Virus record (IMG/VR): IMGVR_UViG_3300034947_000017
Span: 1-40,732 of that record
Origin: a virus
Direction: 5' to 3' (one strand)
DNA length: 40,732 nucleotides
Shown here: positions 21,578-29,895 of the stretch, one piece after another
Position numbering within the stretch: the stretch's first letter is position 1
Layout: each line of letters starts with the position of its first letter
The notes under the pieces: model-generated
The model's input: the letters and a program-made list of their open reading frames with translations, nothing else
Told to the model about the DNA's origin: nothing
Databases searched by the model: none
Translations under genes and position numbers: made by a program

Positions 21578-22090
21578 TCACGCCCGAGGCTTGAGTGCGC
21601 CCGCGATGGCCTGGCCGAGTGATGTTGGTCTGGTAGTGGTGGGCGTTTTCGCGCCCTGCGACGGGTCCGGCCTCGGTGCCGCCGGCTTGGCCGGTTCCTT
21701 CGCCGCAAAGGTGGCGAGCAGGTCATCGGCGTCGGCTTCAAGCTCCTCGCGGGTGGCTCCGACAAGCCGTGCCGATTGCTTAGGCGTCAGGCCCTTATCG
21801 GCGCCGACCTCCAGGCGCAGTGCGCGCAGCTCAGCCGCGTCCGCACGGGCCTCGGCGGTCGCACGCTTCTCCGCCTCGCTCTTGTCCGCGTCGGCTTTCT
21901 CCTGTTCCGCCTTGCGATACTTCGCTAGCTCGGCCTCAGCAGCCTTGCGACCAGCTCGTTCGGCTGCGAGTGCCCTTTTGCCGGGGTCGCCGAGATTTTC
22001 CTGCTGGTCTTCGCCTGCCGGCTTGACCTCAGGCTCGCCCTGGGCCTGCGGCTCGGTGGCCTGTTCCGTTGTTGGTTGTGGCTGGGTCAT
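21578..22090 (-). CDS. Scaffold protein
   Basis: A 170-aa protein, very rich in Ala, Glu, Lys and Gln. A disordered acidic N-terminus is followed by a long coiled coil (about 38-95: AEAELAKYRKAEQEKADADK, then EAEKRATAEARADAAEL), then LTPKQSARLVGATREELEADA and a disordered C-terminus. This is the classic siphovirus scaffold layout, and the major capsid gene comes next. ATG 22090 follows AGAGGT. Confidence 0.9.
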   Translation of the reverse strand: MTQPQPTTEQATEPQAQGEPEVKPAGEDQQENLGDPGKRALAAERAGRKAAEAELAKYRKAEQEKADADKSEAEKRATAEARADAAELRALRLEVGADKGLTPKQSARLVGATREELEADADDLLATFAAKEPAKPAAPRPDPSQGAKTPTTTRPTSLGQAIAGALKPRA

Positions 22091-22136
22091 CGCGACCTCT
22101 CGGATTGGTTACCCGGCCTCGCGCCAGGCATGGCGA

Positions 22137-22163
22137 AGGCCCGCACCATCGCGGTACGGGCCT
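22137..22163 (-). terminator. Hairpin upstream of the scaffold gene
   Basis: An 11-bp stem with one mismatch (22137-22147 with 22153-22163) and a 5-nt loop, no U-tract. It lies in the 90-bp gap between the small gene ending at 22181 and the scaffold start. It may set the amount or the 5' end of the scaffold-capsid mRNA. Confidence 0.5.
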
Positions 22164-22180
22164 GAGGTGAAGCGGTGCTA

Positions 22181-22408
22181 CTAAGTGATGGCCATGACCT
22201 GGCCGTTGGACCAGCCATCGCGGCTGACCAGATCCACAATCTCCGACTCGGTGCGCCCGAAGCGCCGCGCGAGCATCTTGATGGTCTCCTCGGCGAGCAT
22301 GCTCGTGTACGTCACGCGGTCGCCGTCACGCAGTGCGGCCCCGAGGTCGGCGCCCGGCTTGCCGTCCGGGTCGACGGCGGCGAACGCAATCACGATTCGG
22401 TCAGCCAA
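22181..22408 (-). CDS. Small protein between MuF and scaffold genes
   Basis: A 75-aa protein: MADRIVIAFAAVDPDGKPGADL, then MLAEETIKMLARRFGRTESEIVDLVSRDG, with an HTH-like helical end. TTG 22408 overlaps the MuF-kinase stop by 8 bases; GTG 22393 is an alternative start. No family is recognised. Its coupling to the MuF-kinase gene leaves open a functional link, such as an accessory or immunity partner. Confidence 0.6.
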   Translation of the reverse strand: MADRIVIAFAAVDPDGKPGADLGAALRDGDRVTYTSMLAEETIKMLARRFGRTESEIVDLVSRDGWSNGQVMAIT

Positions 22409-24272
22409 TGAGGTCCACCGTCCCCTTGGCGTGAGGCGCCAGCTGGTCCACCATCGACAGGCTGTAGTCCAACCACCGCCCTTGCCCGATCAACTCGAAG
22501 TCCTCGCGCAGAGCCTTCAGTCGGGCGCGCAGCCGAGTGATATCCGCAGGCGTCAGCGGGTTGTCGGTCCACTTCCGGTCACGCGAATAGTGCCCGGCTG
22601 GCCGGTTCGCCTGGTCCTGGATGACGGGGCCGGTCTCGCCAAGGTTGTGCCGCCCCCACGACCAGCCGTGGTCGATGCCAGTAAGCCGGTCGCCGCTGAC
22701 CATCATGTTGCCCGAGTTCCGGTCGGCGTTCGCGGTCAGGTGGTCCAACAATCCGATCAGCTGTCCGTCACGGCCCTGAACCAATGCGGCCGCCTTGTCG
22801 GCCGGCAAGTCACCGATGACCTGGCCCGGGAGCCACTCCATCCACACCTGGTCCTCCGACTGCCGGTAGACCCGCACCACTGGTGCGCCGATCGTACGCC
22901 CCACTAGCGAGGACATCTGCTCGGCCGTCGCCTGGTCACGGATAGACTCGGCGACCTCGTCTGGGTCGCCCCAGTCCATCCCACGCTTGGCCACCAAGCG
23001 CGTGCCGTCGGGCAGCTCAACGAGCTCCGTCGTGGCGGACACGCCTCCGCTCAGTTTGCTGCGGGTGGCGTCCGACCCAACCCGACGCACTGCGGCGCTC
23101 AGGTCATCGAGGCCGGCGAGGTCGCGGTGGTATGGCGCCGCCTCGGTTGGTATGGCCGGTGCCGCCGGTTTCGCGGGCGCTGGTGGCTCGGGTCGAGCTG
23201 GCAGCGCGACGGGAGCGGTAGGCCTCACGGTCGGCGCCGGCGCCGGCGCGATTGGTGCGACACGCGGAGCGGGCGCTTCCCGGGCCGACGCCCGTTTGGG
23301 CACGGTGGGGGTGGTCAGGTATCCGTGCTCGCGCAGTAGCGCGATCGCCTCCTCGCGGTCGGCGGCCTGCCGGTAGATCTCCTCTGGCATCAGCCGCGGC
23401 GGGACCTTGCTGCCCTTCTTCCGGCGGACCAACTTGCCCGTCTCCGGGTCGATCCTGTACCCGCCATACAGGCCACGGCGCGTGATTCCGGAGCGGGTGA
23501 GCTGGCGGCCGCCAGCGGTGTACATGCCGCTGCGGGCGTTGACCACCTGGCCGATGTTGGCGCCGTCGCGAATCGCCCGGGCGCCAGCGCGGCCAAACAC
23601 CTGGTCCTGCTCGACGGTGGATAGGCTGCTGAAGTAGGTCTTCGGGCTGGTGAGCAGGTCCCCAGCCACGAGGAGGTGGCTGGGGACGTGAACGCAGTCG
23701 CAGCGAGGGTGTCGGGCGAACCCGGCGGACCACCGATACCGGCGGCCAGCCAGAACCACGCACCTCGCGCAGCTGGGCGGACTCAGCATCCGCACGTACC
23801 CGGTGGCCGCCGGACGGGCGGTCAATGCCACGCCGTCCGCCACCCGGCCCGCGTCCGCGACCTGCGTGCCGACGATCATGCGCAACGCGGCCAGCCCAGA
23901 TGCCATCGCCCGGCCCCGGTCGACGCCAGCCGACAGCGCCGAGAGCGCCGTCAGCGCCGGCTGGACCAGCAGCGACGCCAGATCCCGGCCATCTGACGCC
24001 AGGCCGGCCAAGGCCTGCGGCGCCACCGCGCCCACCTCGGTCGGGTCGATGTCCTGCGCGAGTAGGGCTGCCATGGCGTAGTCGTCCGCAGTGGCCGCGG
24101 CCTGGTACTGCGCGCGGGTGACCACGGCCTCCAGCGTCGGCACCAGCGCCAGCCAGGACCTGGCGACGTCGGTCGGGTCGACCTGCCTCCAGTAGCGCTC
24201 GGCCGCCAGTTCGGTTGCCTTCGCTAGGTCAACGCGGGCTTGATAGTGCGCCTGCGCCTCGGCCAGCGTCAT
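22401..24272 (-). CDS. MuF-type head protein fused to a kinase-like domain
   Basis: A 623-aa protein. Residues 1-260 are a MuF-like minor head domain with C168-x2-C171 and C191-x-C193 (SPPSCARCVV, RHPRCDCVHVP). Residues 325-380 are a Pro/Ala linker. Residues 385-623 look like a kinase fold: DGTRLVAKR (K429), hinge VWMEWLPG (478-483), the catalytic loop L-T-A-N-A-D517-R-N-S-G-N522, and ID534HG in the place of the metal-binding Asp. This Asp-x4-Asn spacing resembles PI3/4-kinase and HipA-type kinases. MuF proteins in other phages carry toxin domains that can enter the host with the DNA. ATG 24272 overlaps the portal stop. Confidence 0.88.
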   Translation of the reverse strand: MTLAEAQAHYQARVDLAKATELAAERYWRQVDPTDVARSWLALVPTLEAVVTRAQYQAAATADDYAMAALLAQDIDPTEVGAVAPQALAGLASDGRDLASLLVQPALTALSALSAGVDRGRAMASGLAALRMIVGTQVADAGRVADGVALTARPAATGYVRMLSPPSCARCVVLAGRRYRWSAGFARHPRCDCVHVPSHLLVAGDLLTSPKTYFSSLSTVEQDQVFGRAGARAIRDGANIGQVVNARSGMYTAGGRQLTRSGITRRGLYGGYRIDPETGKLVRRKKGSKVPPRLMPEEIYRQAADREEAIALLREHGYLTTPTVPKRASAREAPAPRVAPIAPAPAPTVRPTAPVALPARPEPPAPAKPAAPAIPTEAAPYHRDLAGLDDLSAAVRRVGSDATRSKLSGGVSATTELVELPDGTRLVAKRGMDWGDPDEVAESIRDQATAEQMSSLVGRTIGAPVVRVYRQSEDQVWMEWLPGQVIGDLPADKAAALVQGRDGQLIGLLDHLTANADRNSGNMMVSGDRLTGIDHGWSWGRHNLGETGPVIQDQANRPAGHYSRDRKWTDNPLTPADITRLRARLKALREDFELIGQGRWLDYSLSMVDQLAPHAKGTVDLIG

Positions 24273-25651
24273 GTCGCAGCGGGCGCACCAGTGGCGGCCG
24301 TGCCGCGCGCGATGGCCGCCAGCGGATCCATCTGCGCCGCCTTGACGTCCTCAGACTCCATGTTGTCGATCTGCGCTGGCGTGTAGCCCAGGTCCTCGCG
24401 CACCTGGCGCCTGGGAAGGATGCCGGCGGTGTACAGCTTGGTCGCGGCGTCGGCCGCCGCAGCCCGGGTTGGGGTGGAAGCGTCGCGCCACACCGTCTCC
24501 AGGCGACGCAGCCGCGGATCCCACTCGCCCGACTGGATCCGCCGGATCAGCCGCATCACCCGCTCGTACGCGCCACCGAAGGCGACCTGCTTGCGCTCGG
24601 CACGCTTGACCAGCCTGGCCTCGGACGACCGAATAGCCTCGGCTGAGGCTGGATTGTCGGTCGGCTGGCCGAGAATGTGGGGCGGTAGGCCAGCCATCGA
24701 GGCCACCAGCTCGGCGAGAAGCTTGATCGTCTCGTGGAAGTTAGCCAGCGACGATGCGGCGAACTCGAACGGCTTGACCGCAGACCCCTCGACCGGTACA
24801 GCCAACAAGCGACCCATGATGACCTGCAACGCGGTCATCTTGTTGCCGTCCTGGTCCTCGAAGTCCCCGGGGCCGACACCGAACAGCGCCCTCAAGGGGA
24901 TCGCGTGGAACTCGGCGGCCACCATCATGTCTGTGGCGATCTTGTTAGCCGCATCGGCCAGGGGGATCACAGGCGCTAGCTCGGACCGACCATAGCGGTC
25001 AGCCGTCCTGGCCCTGTTGATAAGCGGCACGATCGGAACGGCGCCAAGCTCGTGCTCGTCGCGTCCGGTCTCCTTCCAGGCGATCGGGCTGATACCCGGA
25101 CTCTCGTACCAGATGGTCTTGTCCGGTAGGTACAGCGTTGCGTAGGAAACGGTCTCGCGCGCCGTGCTCACCGGATCCACGGTCCGCTTGAGTGCCGCCT
25201 TCGGCTGACGGGTGCGGGTGTCGACATACGCGTACACCTCAAGCGGCGACTCCACTGTCACCAGCGGCGTGTCAGCGTCAGTCTCGTTACTGCCTACGGC
25301 GAGGAAGGAACGACGCATGACCAGGGCGTCGACGCGGCCTGTCTGCGACTCCTCGTCAAGGTCATTGTCCTGCCAGACCCGCCATAGGTCCTTATCGTCC
25401 GCATCTTTGTCCGAAAGTCGGAAGCCCTCAACGTCGAGACGTTCCTCGATGGAGTCCACCACGAGCTGCGGCCAGTACAGAATCACGGGCCAGATCCGGT
25501 CGGCCACGAGGCGCTGAATATCCGCCTGCATGTAGGTCAGCGGCTGCTGCCCCTCGTAGTACTTGTCGTACTGGCGGAGTGTGACCAGCTCCCGGTCGTG
25601 AAGCATGGCGAGATAGGTGAGCCATTCCTGCTCCGTCGCCGGTAGCGGCAT
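24269..25651 (-). CDS. Portal protein
   Basis: A 460-aa SPP1-gp6-type portal: the clip/wing part (YYEGQQPLTYMQADIQRLV; WPQLVVDSIEERLDVEGFRL), VPIVPLINRARTADRYGRSEL, the stem helix region (ADAANKIATDMMVAAEFHAI) and the crown-side SMAGLPPHILGQPTDNPASAEAIRSSE all match actinophage portals. It forms the dodecameric DNA gate. ATG 25651 follows GGGGGTG. It lies in the usual place between TerL and MuF. Confidence 0.95.
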   Translation of the reverse strand: MPLPATEQEWLTYLAMLHDRELVTLRQYDKYYEGQQPLTYMQADIQRLVADRIWPVILYWPQLVVDSIEERLDVEGFRLSDKDADDKDLWRVWQDNDLDEESQTGRVDALVMRRSFLAVGSNETDADTPLVTVESPLEVYAYVDTRTRQPKAALKRTVDPVSTARETVSYATLYLPDKTIWYESPGISPIAWKETGRDEHELGAVPIVPLINRARTADRYGRSELAPVIPLADAANKIATDMMVAAEFHAIPLRALFGVGPGDFEDQDGNKMTALQVIMGRLLAVPVEGSAVKPFEFAASSLANFHETIKLLAELVASMAGLPPHILGQPTDNPASAEAIRSSEARLVKRAERKQVAFGGAYERVMRLIRRIQSGEWDPRLRRLETVWRDASTPTRAAAADAATKLYTAGILPRRQVREDLGYTPAQIDNMESEDVKAAQMDPLAAIARGTAATGAPAAT

Positions 25652-25661
25652 GAGTCACCCC

Positions 25662-27263
25662 CTATCGCATCACGATCGCTCGTCGCCGGGGCTTGGGTGG
25701 CCAGAGCTTGGCCTCGATGGCATCCGCCCGTGCCTCATACGCCAGGGCCGCGCCGACCACAGAGTCAATCTTCCTGGGTGACCGGTCAGCCTCCTTGCGC
25801 ACCAGGCGGTGCGCGCCCTTGCGTCGCTCGTAGGCGTTGCCGAAGTGCTCGATCACCCGGGGGTCGCCTGAGTGCCACAGCGTGCCGGCCATCAGGTCAA
25901 CATAGAGCCGATCCAGGGCGGCGGCCATCTGCACGTCTCGGCGGGTTTCCCAGGACAGCACCCGCTCGGTGCCGTGCGCCTCAGACATCGCGTCGATGTC
26001 GCTGCGCCACTCGTGCGGATCCGCATACATCCGGATCACGTCGTAGCGCTCGAACGCCTCAGCAACCGCAGCGAGGACATCGGCGCGCGGAACCTGCCAC
26101 AGCAGGCCGGCGCGGCCGCGGGGCCGCTCCCAGATCCCCACCGGGAACACGAACCCGTCGCTCATCCGGCAGCCGATGAGCACCGTCGAGTCGTCGTTGA
26201 GGCTGCCGTCAAACCCCAGGGCGATCGCCGTTCCCGGCTCCACCACCTCGCGGCGCACCTGCCGGCGCACCACGTCGAGGTCGATCCAGCCGTCCGACGC
26301 GGGGATGCCGCGGTTGAGGTAGTAGCGCGCGGCCTGGGCGTCGTCCTCGCAGATCCGCGGGTCACGCATGTCCCGGTATTTGCGGCCCAGGTCGTGCCAT
26401 TCGGCTGCCGGGCCGTATACGTCGCGCAGCTGGGCGACGGTGTAGTCCTTGTCCCGCAGGGTCTCCGAGGTGACCGGGCCGGACGCCTCGCGATGATCGA
26501 CGTGGACCGTTTCGGCGAGTTCGCCCAGGCGCCACGCGGTCAGCGTCTCCTCGGCCACGGACTGCTCGCCCAGGCGGTACATCGTGGTCGTCTGCATCAG
26601 CCACGGCTGCGCCAGCTTGCGCTTGCCGAGGTTCCGCGACACCGTCGCGTACATCGCCTTGAGTTCGCGCAGCACGTACAGGTGGGTCTCGTCCGCGCAG
26701 ACCCAGGTCTCTTTCCCGCCATCCTTGCTGGCGCTACCGGCGGTACAGGCCCGGATCTCACCGCCATGGGGCAGGTAGATCGCCGTGGCGGACTGGTACT
26801 GGCGCACGCCCGAGGTGCCGCCATAGATCTCCGGATGTACGTCGGGACCCCACTCGGCCGCGACGAACGCGATGTTCTCGAACGTGTTCCCGGCCTGCGA
26901 CTCTTCGGTCGCCAAGCACTTGAGTAGCGGGCCACGGACTGCCCGGCCCACCGGTTGCCCGGCCGCATCCCAGCCGTCGAATCGGACCACATCGCTGTAT
27001 GCCTCGGCAGTGCCGATCCAGCCAGCGAGCTCGCTCTTAGCCCGGCCCTTCGGCCGGCTGAGCACCGACTCGTCGTAAACCCGCCGACCCGTAGCCGGGT
27101 CGATGCGGTACACCTCGATCAGGTAGGCGAGCCACTCGTCGTCCAGCTCGATCGGCTCGCCCTGGACATCGCCGGGCCCATGGCAGCAGTAGGCGGTGAT
27201 CCAGTCGGCGACGCCATAGCCGAGTGAGCAGACGTGCCCCTCGAACAGGGGCCCGGCCCACAT
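25662..27263 (-). CDS. terL: Terminase large subunit
   Basis: A 533-aa protein. The ATPase has a deviant Walker A SRPKGRAKS (69-77) and Walker B VCADE (D191, E192). The RNase H-like nuclease has D352 (GFDGSLNDDS), D415 (YADPHEW) and D500 (KIDSVVGAALAYE). The N-terminal GPGDVQGEPIELDDEW is typical of one actinophage TerL group. It cuts and pumps DNA into the prohead. ATG 27263 starts just behind the TerS stop. Confidence 0.97.
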   Translation of the reverse strand: MWAGPLFEGHVCSLGYGVADWITAYCCHGPGDVQGEPIELDDEWLAYLIEVYRIDPATGRRVYDESVLSRPKGRAKSELAGWIGTAEAYSDVVRFDGWDAAGQPVGRAVRGPLLKCLATEESQAGNTFENIAFVAAEWGPDVHPEIYGGTSGVRQYQSATAIYLPHGGEIRACTAGSASKDGGKETWVCADETHLYVLRELKAMYATVSRNLGKRKLAQPWLMQTTTMYRLGEQSVAEETLTAWRLGELAETVHVDHREASGPVTSETLRDKDYTVAQLRDVYGPAAEWHDLGRKYRDMRDPRICEDDAQAARYYLNRGIPASDGWIDLDVVRRQVRREVVEPGTAIALGFDGSLNDDSTVLIGCRMSDGFVFPVGIWERPRGRAGLLWQVPRADVLAAVAEAFERYDVIRMYADPHEWRSDIDAMSEAHGTERVLSWETRRDVQMAAALDRLYVDLMAGTLWHSGDPRVIEHFGNAYERRKGAHRLVRKEADRSPRKIDSVVGAALAYEARADAIEAKLWPPKPRRRAIVMR

Positions 27264-27264
27264 C

Positions 27265-27705
27265 TCAGCCCCCGCGCGCCGCCCGGGCGCGGTCGAGAGC
27301 GGTCACAGTCGCTGGCACAGCCTTCTTCGCTGCGGTGGCACGGCCCGATGGGGCATATGCACCACGCGCGCCGCCACGCTGCTGGGGGCGCTGACCCGAC
27401 TCATCCGGCAGGCGCAATGTGGCAATGAGCTGCTTGAGGACGTTCGCCTGCTGACGGGCCTCGCTCATCGCGTCATCGATGACGAGATTGACCGTGTCGC
27501 CATCCGGGCTTGCTGGTCGCAGCCACGCCCACGCCTCCTCGTCGCCGATCAGCAGTGCGTTGAGCCGGTCGAGCCGGTCGGCGATCCGGCACGCCTCCTC
27601 GACTAACACCTTCTCGGCCGGCGAGAAGGTGTGCTCCTTGTGCAGCTCGCGCCACAGCCGGGTCCCCTTGACGCCGAGCCCCTGGGGGACACGGAGAGTA
27701 GCCAC
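27265..27705 (-). CDS. terS: Terminase small subunit
   Basis: A 146-aa protein: GLGVKGTRLWRELHKEHTF, SPAEKVLVEEACRIADRLDRL, then SEARQQANVLKQLIATLRLP and a disordered C-terminus. This is the pattern of actinophage P27-like/TerS proteins that recognise the packaging site. GTG 27705 is preferred; an in-frame TTG 27717 would add four residues. The upstream 135 bp is the most likely place for the packaging signal. Confidence 0.88.
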   Translation of the reverse strand: MATLRVPQGLGVKGTRLWRELHKEHTFSPAEKVLVEEACRIADRLDRLNALLIGDEEAWAWLRPASPDGDTVNLVIDDAMSEARQQANVLKQLIATLRLPDESGQRPQQRGGARGAYAPSGRATAAKKAVPATVTALDRARAARGG

Positions 27706-27839
27706 CGCCGCCCCCAATCAGAACTTTTTAGCCTCGCGAACTGCGAGGCACCTCCCCGGCGGTCCCCCATATTCGGACATAGGGGGCATACCCCCACCCC
27801 TTTACGGAGTCGATCAACCACGTCCATAACTCACAGTAG
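27706..27839. other. Intergenic region before terS, candidate cos/packaging site
   Basis: A 134-bp gap in a packed genome. It contains the stem CCTCGC/GCGAGG (about 27733-27749) flanked by a T-tract, and a second inverted repeat CCCCCATAT/ATAGGGGG (about 27765-27787) followed by a C-rich run. Packaging sites of cos phages often lie here, beside an HNH gene and terS. No cut site can be pinpointed. Confidence 0.35.
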
Positions 27840-28238
27840 TCACCACGCGTGCCAACCGCCGGGCGAAGTCGCTGCGGTCCTACGTCGGTGGCAGCCGGCG
27901 CACTTGCCGACGAGGTACGTCAGCGCGTCCGGGTCGCGCACACCACGCTGAATGAGGTCGCGCCTCTCGTGCGGATCGTGGTCAGCGTCGGTGCTGGCCC
28001 GGTAACACTCGCCGGGCTTGTGCGCGTTGCGGCCAGTGCAGTACTGCCCGTCACAGCGGCAGATCGGGTCCCGGCGCAGGCAGGCGTCTCGACGCGCATC
28101 CCATCGCCGTCCGCCGTATCCACGCTGTCGCGCGGTCCCGCGGTGGCGGTCCGCCTCGCGACGGTGCGCGGCGCAGCGTCCCGACTGGACGAGCTGCGGG
28201 CATCCTGGCTGCGAGCAGACCTTGAGCGCCCGGGGCAT
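27840..28238 (-). CDS. HNH endonuclease
   Basis: A 132-aa protein. Zinc cysteines at the N-terminus (KVCSQPGCP, RCAAH) and centre (ICRCDGQYC) precede an HNH-type core with D86-H87 (TDADHDPHERRDLI) and C113-x2-C116-H117 (KCAGCHRRRTA). The usual central Asn is not clearly present (LTYLVGKC). HNH proteins beside terS-terL are needed for DNA cutting in HK97-like cos phages. ATG 28238 starts 3 nt after the preceding stop. Confidence 0.88.
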   Translation of the reverse strand: MPRALKVCSQPGCPQLVQSGRCAAHRREADRHRGTARQRGYGGRRWDARRDACLRRDPICRCDGQYCTGRNAHKPGECYRASTDADHDPHERRDLIQRGVRDPDALTYLVGKCAGCHRRRTAATSPGGWHAW

Positions 28239-28240
28239 TG

Positions 28241-28450
28241 TCAGGCCACGTCTGGCTCGTGGGCGAACAGGTCTGGGTGGCTGCGTACGTGCGACTGGAC
28301 GGCCTGCTCGATCGCTCGACGTAGGCCGTCGACGGCCCAGTCGTGGTATCCGAGCCTGCTGGCTTCGGCCGCGGCACGCCAGCCTGGGTGCCACTGGTCG
28401 ATGTCGAGCGTGGTGACTGAGATGGTGATGGTGTTCGCTTCGCCGGCCAT
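28241..28450 (-). CDS. Small protein, first gene of the late block
   Basis: A 69-aa protein: MAGEANTITISVTTLDIDQW, HPGWRAAAEASRLGYHDWAVDGLRRAIEQ and a His-rich end. No family is recognised. It is the first gene after a promoter-like TTGACA-N18-TTGAAT (28520-28491) and is followed by the HNH gene 2 bp later, so it probably opens the packaging operon. Confidence 0.6.
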   Translation of the reverse strand: MAGEANTITISVTTLDIDQWHPGWRAAAEASRLGYHDWAVDGLRRAIEQAVQSHVRSHPDLFAHEPDVA

Positions 28451-28490
28451 CCGTACCAACCTCGCGCGCGCAGTACACCTATGATGATCC

Positions 28491-28520
28491 ATTCAACGCG
28501 CACCCACCACGCCGTGTCAA
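28491..28520 (-). promoter_or_regulatory. Candidate late/packaging promoter
   Basis: Minus strand: consensus -35 TTGACA (28520-28515), 18-bp spacer and -10 TTGAAT (28496-28491, four of six matches). It sits at the end of the upstream gene and 40 bp before the ATG at 28450. Confidence 0.55.
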
Positions 28521-28678
28521 GCGGCCCTGGTCAGGGCGTCGAGCGCCCACAGCGTCACGGTGGACCGACCGTCCCGCACGCGCCCGAGCGGCCGGACCCC
28601 GTGTCGGCGTGCCCAGCGGGCCAGTGACCCGCGTGGCACGCCGACCAGGTACGCGGCCTGCGTGCTGGTCACGGTCAT
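28517..28678 (-). CDS. 53-aa HTH protein
   Basis: A minimal DNA-binding protein: STQAAYLVGVPRGSLARWARRHGV is a MerR/excisionase-like HTH, then RVRDGRSTVTLWALDAL is the wing and last helix. ATG 28678 overlaps the preceding stop (ATGA). Its gene ends exactly at the promoter-like sequence for the late block, so it could regulate late expression; this is inference. Confidence 0.7.
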   Translation of the reverse strand: MTVTSTQAAYLVGVPRGSLARWARRHGVRPLGRVRDGRSTVTLWALDALTRAA

Positions 28679-29358
28679 GCTGCCATCGTAGCGATCTCCT
28701 CCTGCTGCGCCCGTAGCCGTAGCCAGCCACCGCCCCGCCGCGCCCAGCAGTGTCCGCAGCCATGGCATCGGATGAGGTCGATGTCGAGCTCGTCCATAGC
28801 CAACCTGCCACCGCACGTCCCGCCGTCGTCCGGCCGTGGGCAGGCGCCGAGCCCGACACCGGGCCGGGTCGCCCCCTCGACGACCCGACGCAGCTCGCCC
28901 AGGTGCCGGCGCACCTCGTCCGCCATCTCGTCGACGGCCGGATGGTGATCGCACGCCCAGTCGAGCCTGGCCCGCAGCCAGTCCACGAGCCGTGCCACGG
29001 TGGGCGCGGGCAGGCGCTCGCCCTGGAGCCGGGTGTCGCGCCAGTCAGTGGCCCACTGGTCGACCAGGACCGCGGTGGGCAGTGCGCCCGTCTGGTCCCC
29101 GTTGGTGTCGGCCACAGCCGCGGACCCGGGCCCGAGCAGGCTCAGCGCGTCTACCCGCACCGGCAAGGGTGGTGTGCGGGTGCCGGATACGTGCTGGCCG
29201 GTGCTGGCGCCGGGGATGAGCGCGGCGGGCAGCATGGCGTAGGTGCCGGCGAGTAGGGCGAGGTCCCGGTCGAGCCGCGTCCGGCACCACTCGCACACCT
29301 GCGGACGCTCGGCGTAGATCGGCTCGCGGCGGTAGACGACGCACAGGGTGCAGATCAC
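28675..29358 (-). CDS. Protein with N- and C-terminal zinc-ribbon motifs
   Basis: A 227-aa protein. The N-terminus has C3, C6, C22, C25 (CTLC, CEWC), and the C-terminus has GACPRPDDGGTCGG and RCHGCGH, a second ribbon. The middle (TVARLVDWLRARLDWACDHH; AVDEMADEVRRHLGELRRVV) is helical. It resembles abundant small zinc proteins of actinophages with no known role. Start GTG 29358, coupled by GTGA. Confidence 0.75.
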   Translation of the reverse strand: MICTLCVVYRREPIYAERPQVCEWCRTRLDRDLALLAGTYAMLPAALIPGASTGQHVSGTRTPPLPVRVDALSLLGPGSAAVADTNGDQTGALPTAVLVDQWATDWRDTRLQGERLPAPTVARLVDWLRARLDWACDHHPAVDEMADEVRRHLGELRRVVEGATRPGVGLGACPRPDDGGTCGGRLAMDELDIDLIRCHGCGHCWARRGGGWLRLRAQQEEIATMAA

Positions 29359-29660
29359 GACGCCTCCCTCGACGTCATGGCGGCGAGCATCCCCACCACC
29401 TGCCGGCGGTCGATGTCGCCCCGCTCCAGGCCGGCCACGATGCCGCCGACGAGCCTGTTGAGGGCGGCCGGCGAGACGGGCGGCAGTGCTGGCGGTGCTG
29501 GCGTTGGGTCCGGGGCACCTTGCCGATGCTGGCGGTAGATCCGCTGGTGCCGATGTAGAGTGCCCGCCCGCCTGACCCGGTCGTAGCAGGGCGCACAGAG
29601 CCGGCGGGCCCGGGTGGGAGTGGCGCCGCAGCTGGTGCAGACGGCTGGCGCCTCACCCAC
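29355..29660 (-). CDS. Zinc-ribbon protein
   Basis: A 101-aa protein with one N-terminal ribbon (VCTSCGATPTRARRLCAPCYD, four Cys), a basic segment (RAGTLHRHQRIYRQHRQ), a Pro-rich linker and a helical C-terminus (LNRLVGGIVAGLERGDIDRRQ). GTG 29660 overlaps the previous gene by 8 bases and has AAGGAG 7 nt upstream. Confidence 0.7.
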   Translation of the reverse strand: MGEAPAVCTSCGATPTRARRLCAPCYDRVRRAGTLHRHQRIYRQHRQGAPDPTPAPPALPPVSPAALNRLVGGIVAGLERGDIDRRQVVGMLAAMTSREAS

Positions 29661-29895
29661 GGTCGGTCTCCTTCTCCGGTGTCCAATCCCTGCATCCACA
29701 CCGCGTCTGCCTGCCGAGTCGACGTGCCCCGCACGGAGCCCGCCCTGTGGTCTCCTGGGCGACGTGGACGAGCCGGGGGTGCCCACAGGTACACCGGACG
29801 GCGTCTCGGGCCACAGGGGCGATCTGGGCGGCGCGCATGGGGTCTCTGGGCCGACGGTGGGCGGGTGGTCCCGGCGGAGTCCAGCGGCGGGCCAT
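29653..29895 (-). CDS. Small zinc-binding protein
   Basis: An 80-aa protein: a basic N-terminus, then VRCTCGHPRLVHV, the start of a metal site completed by APCGARR and TRCGCRDW. This CTCGHP pattern is frequent in actinophage early genes. It starts TGATG-overlapped with the preceding gene. Function unknown. Confidence 0.72.
   Translation of the reverse strand: MARRWTPPGPPAHRRPRDPMRAAQIAPVARDAVRCTCGHPRLVHVAQETTGRAPCGARRLGRQTRCGCRDWTPEKETDRG

Noticed and set aside
27725-27750. Intrinsic terminator before terS
   Set aside because: The T-tract is on the wrong side of the stem for the minus-strand transcript, so it is more likely part of a packaging or regulatory site.
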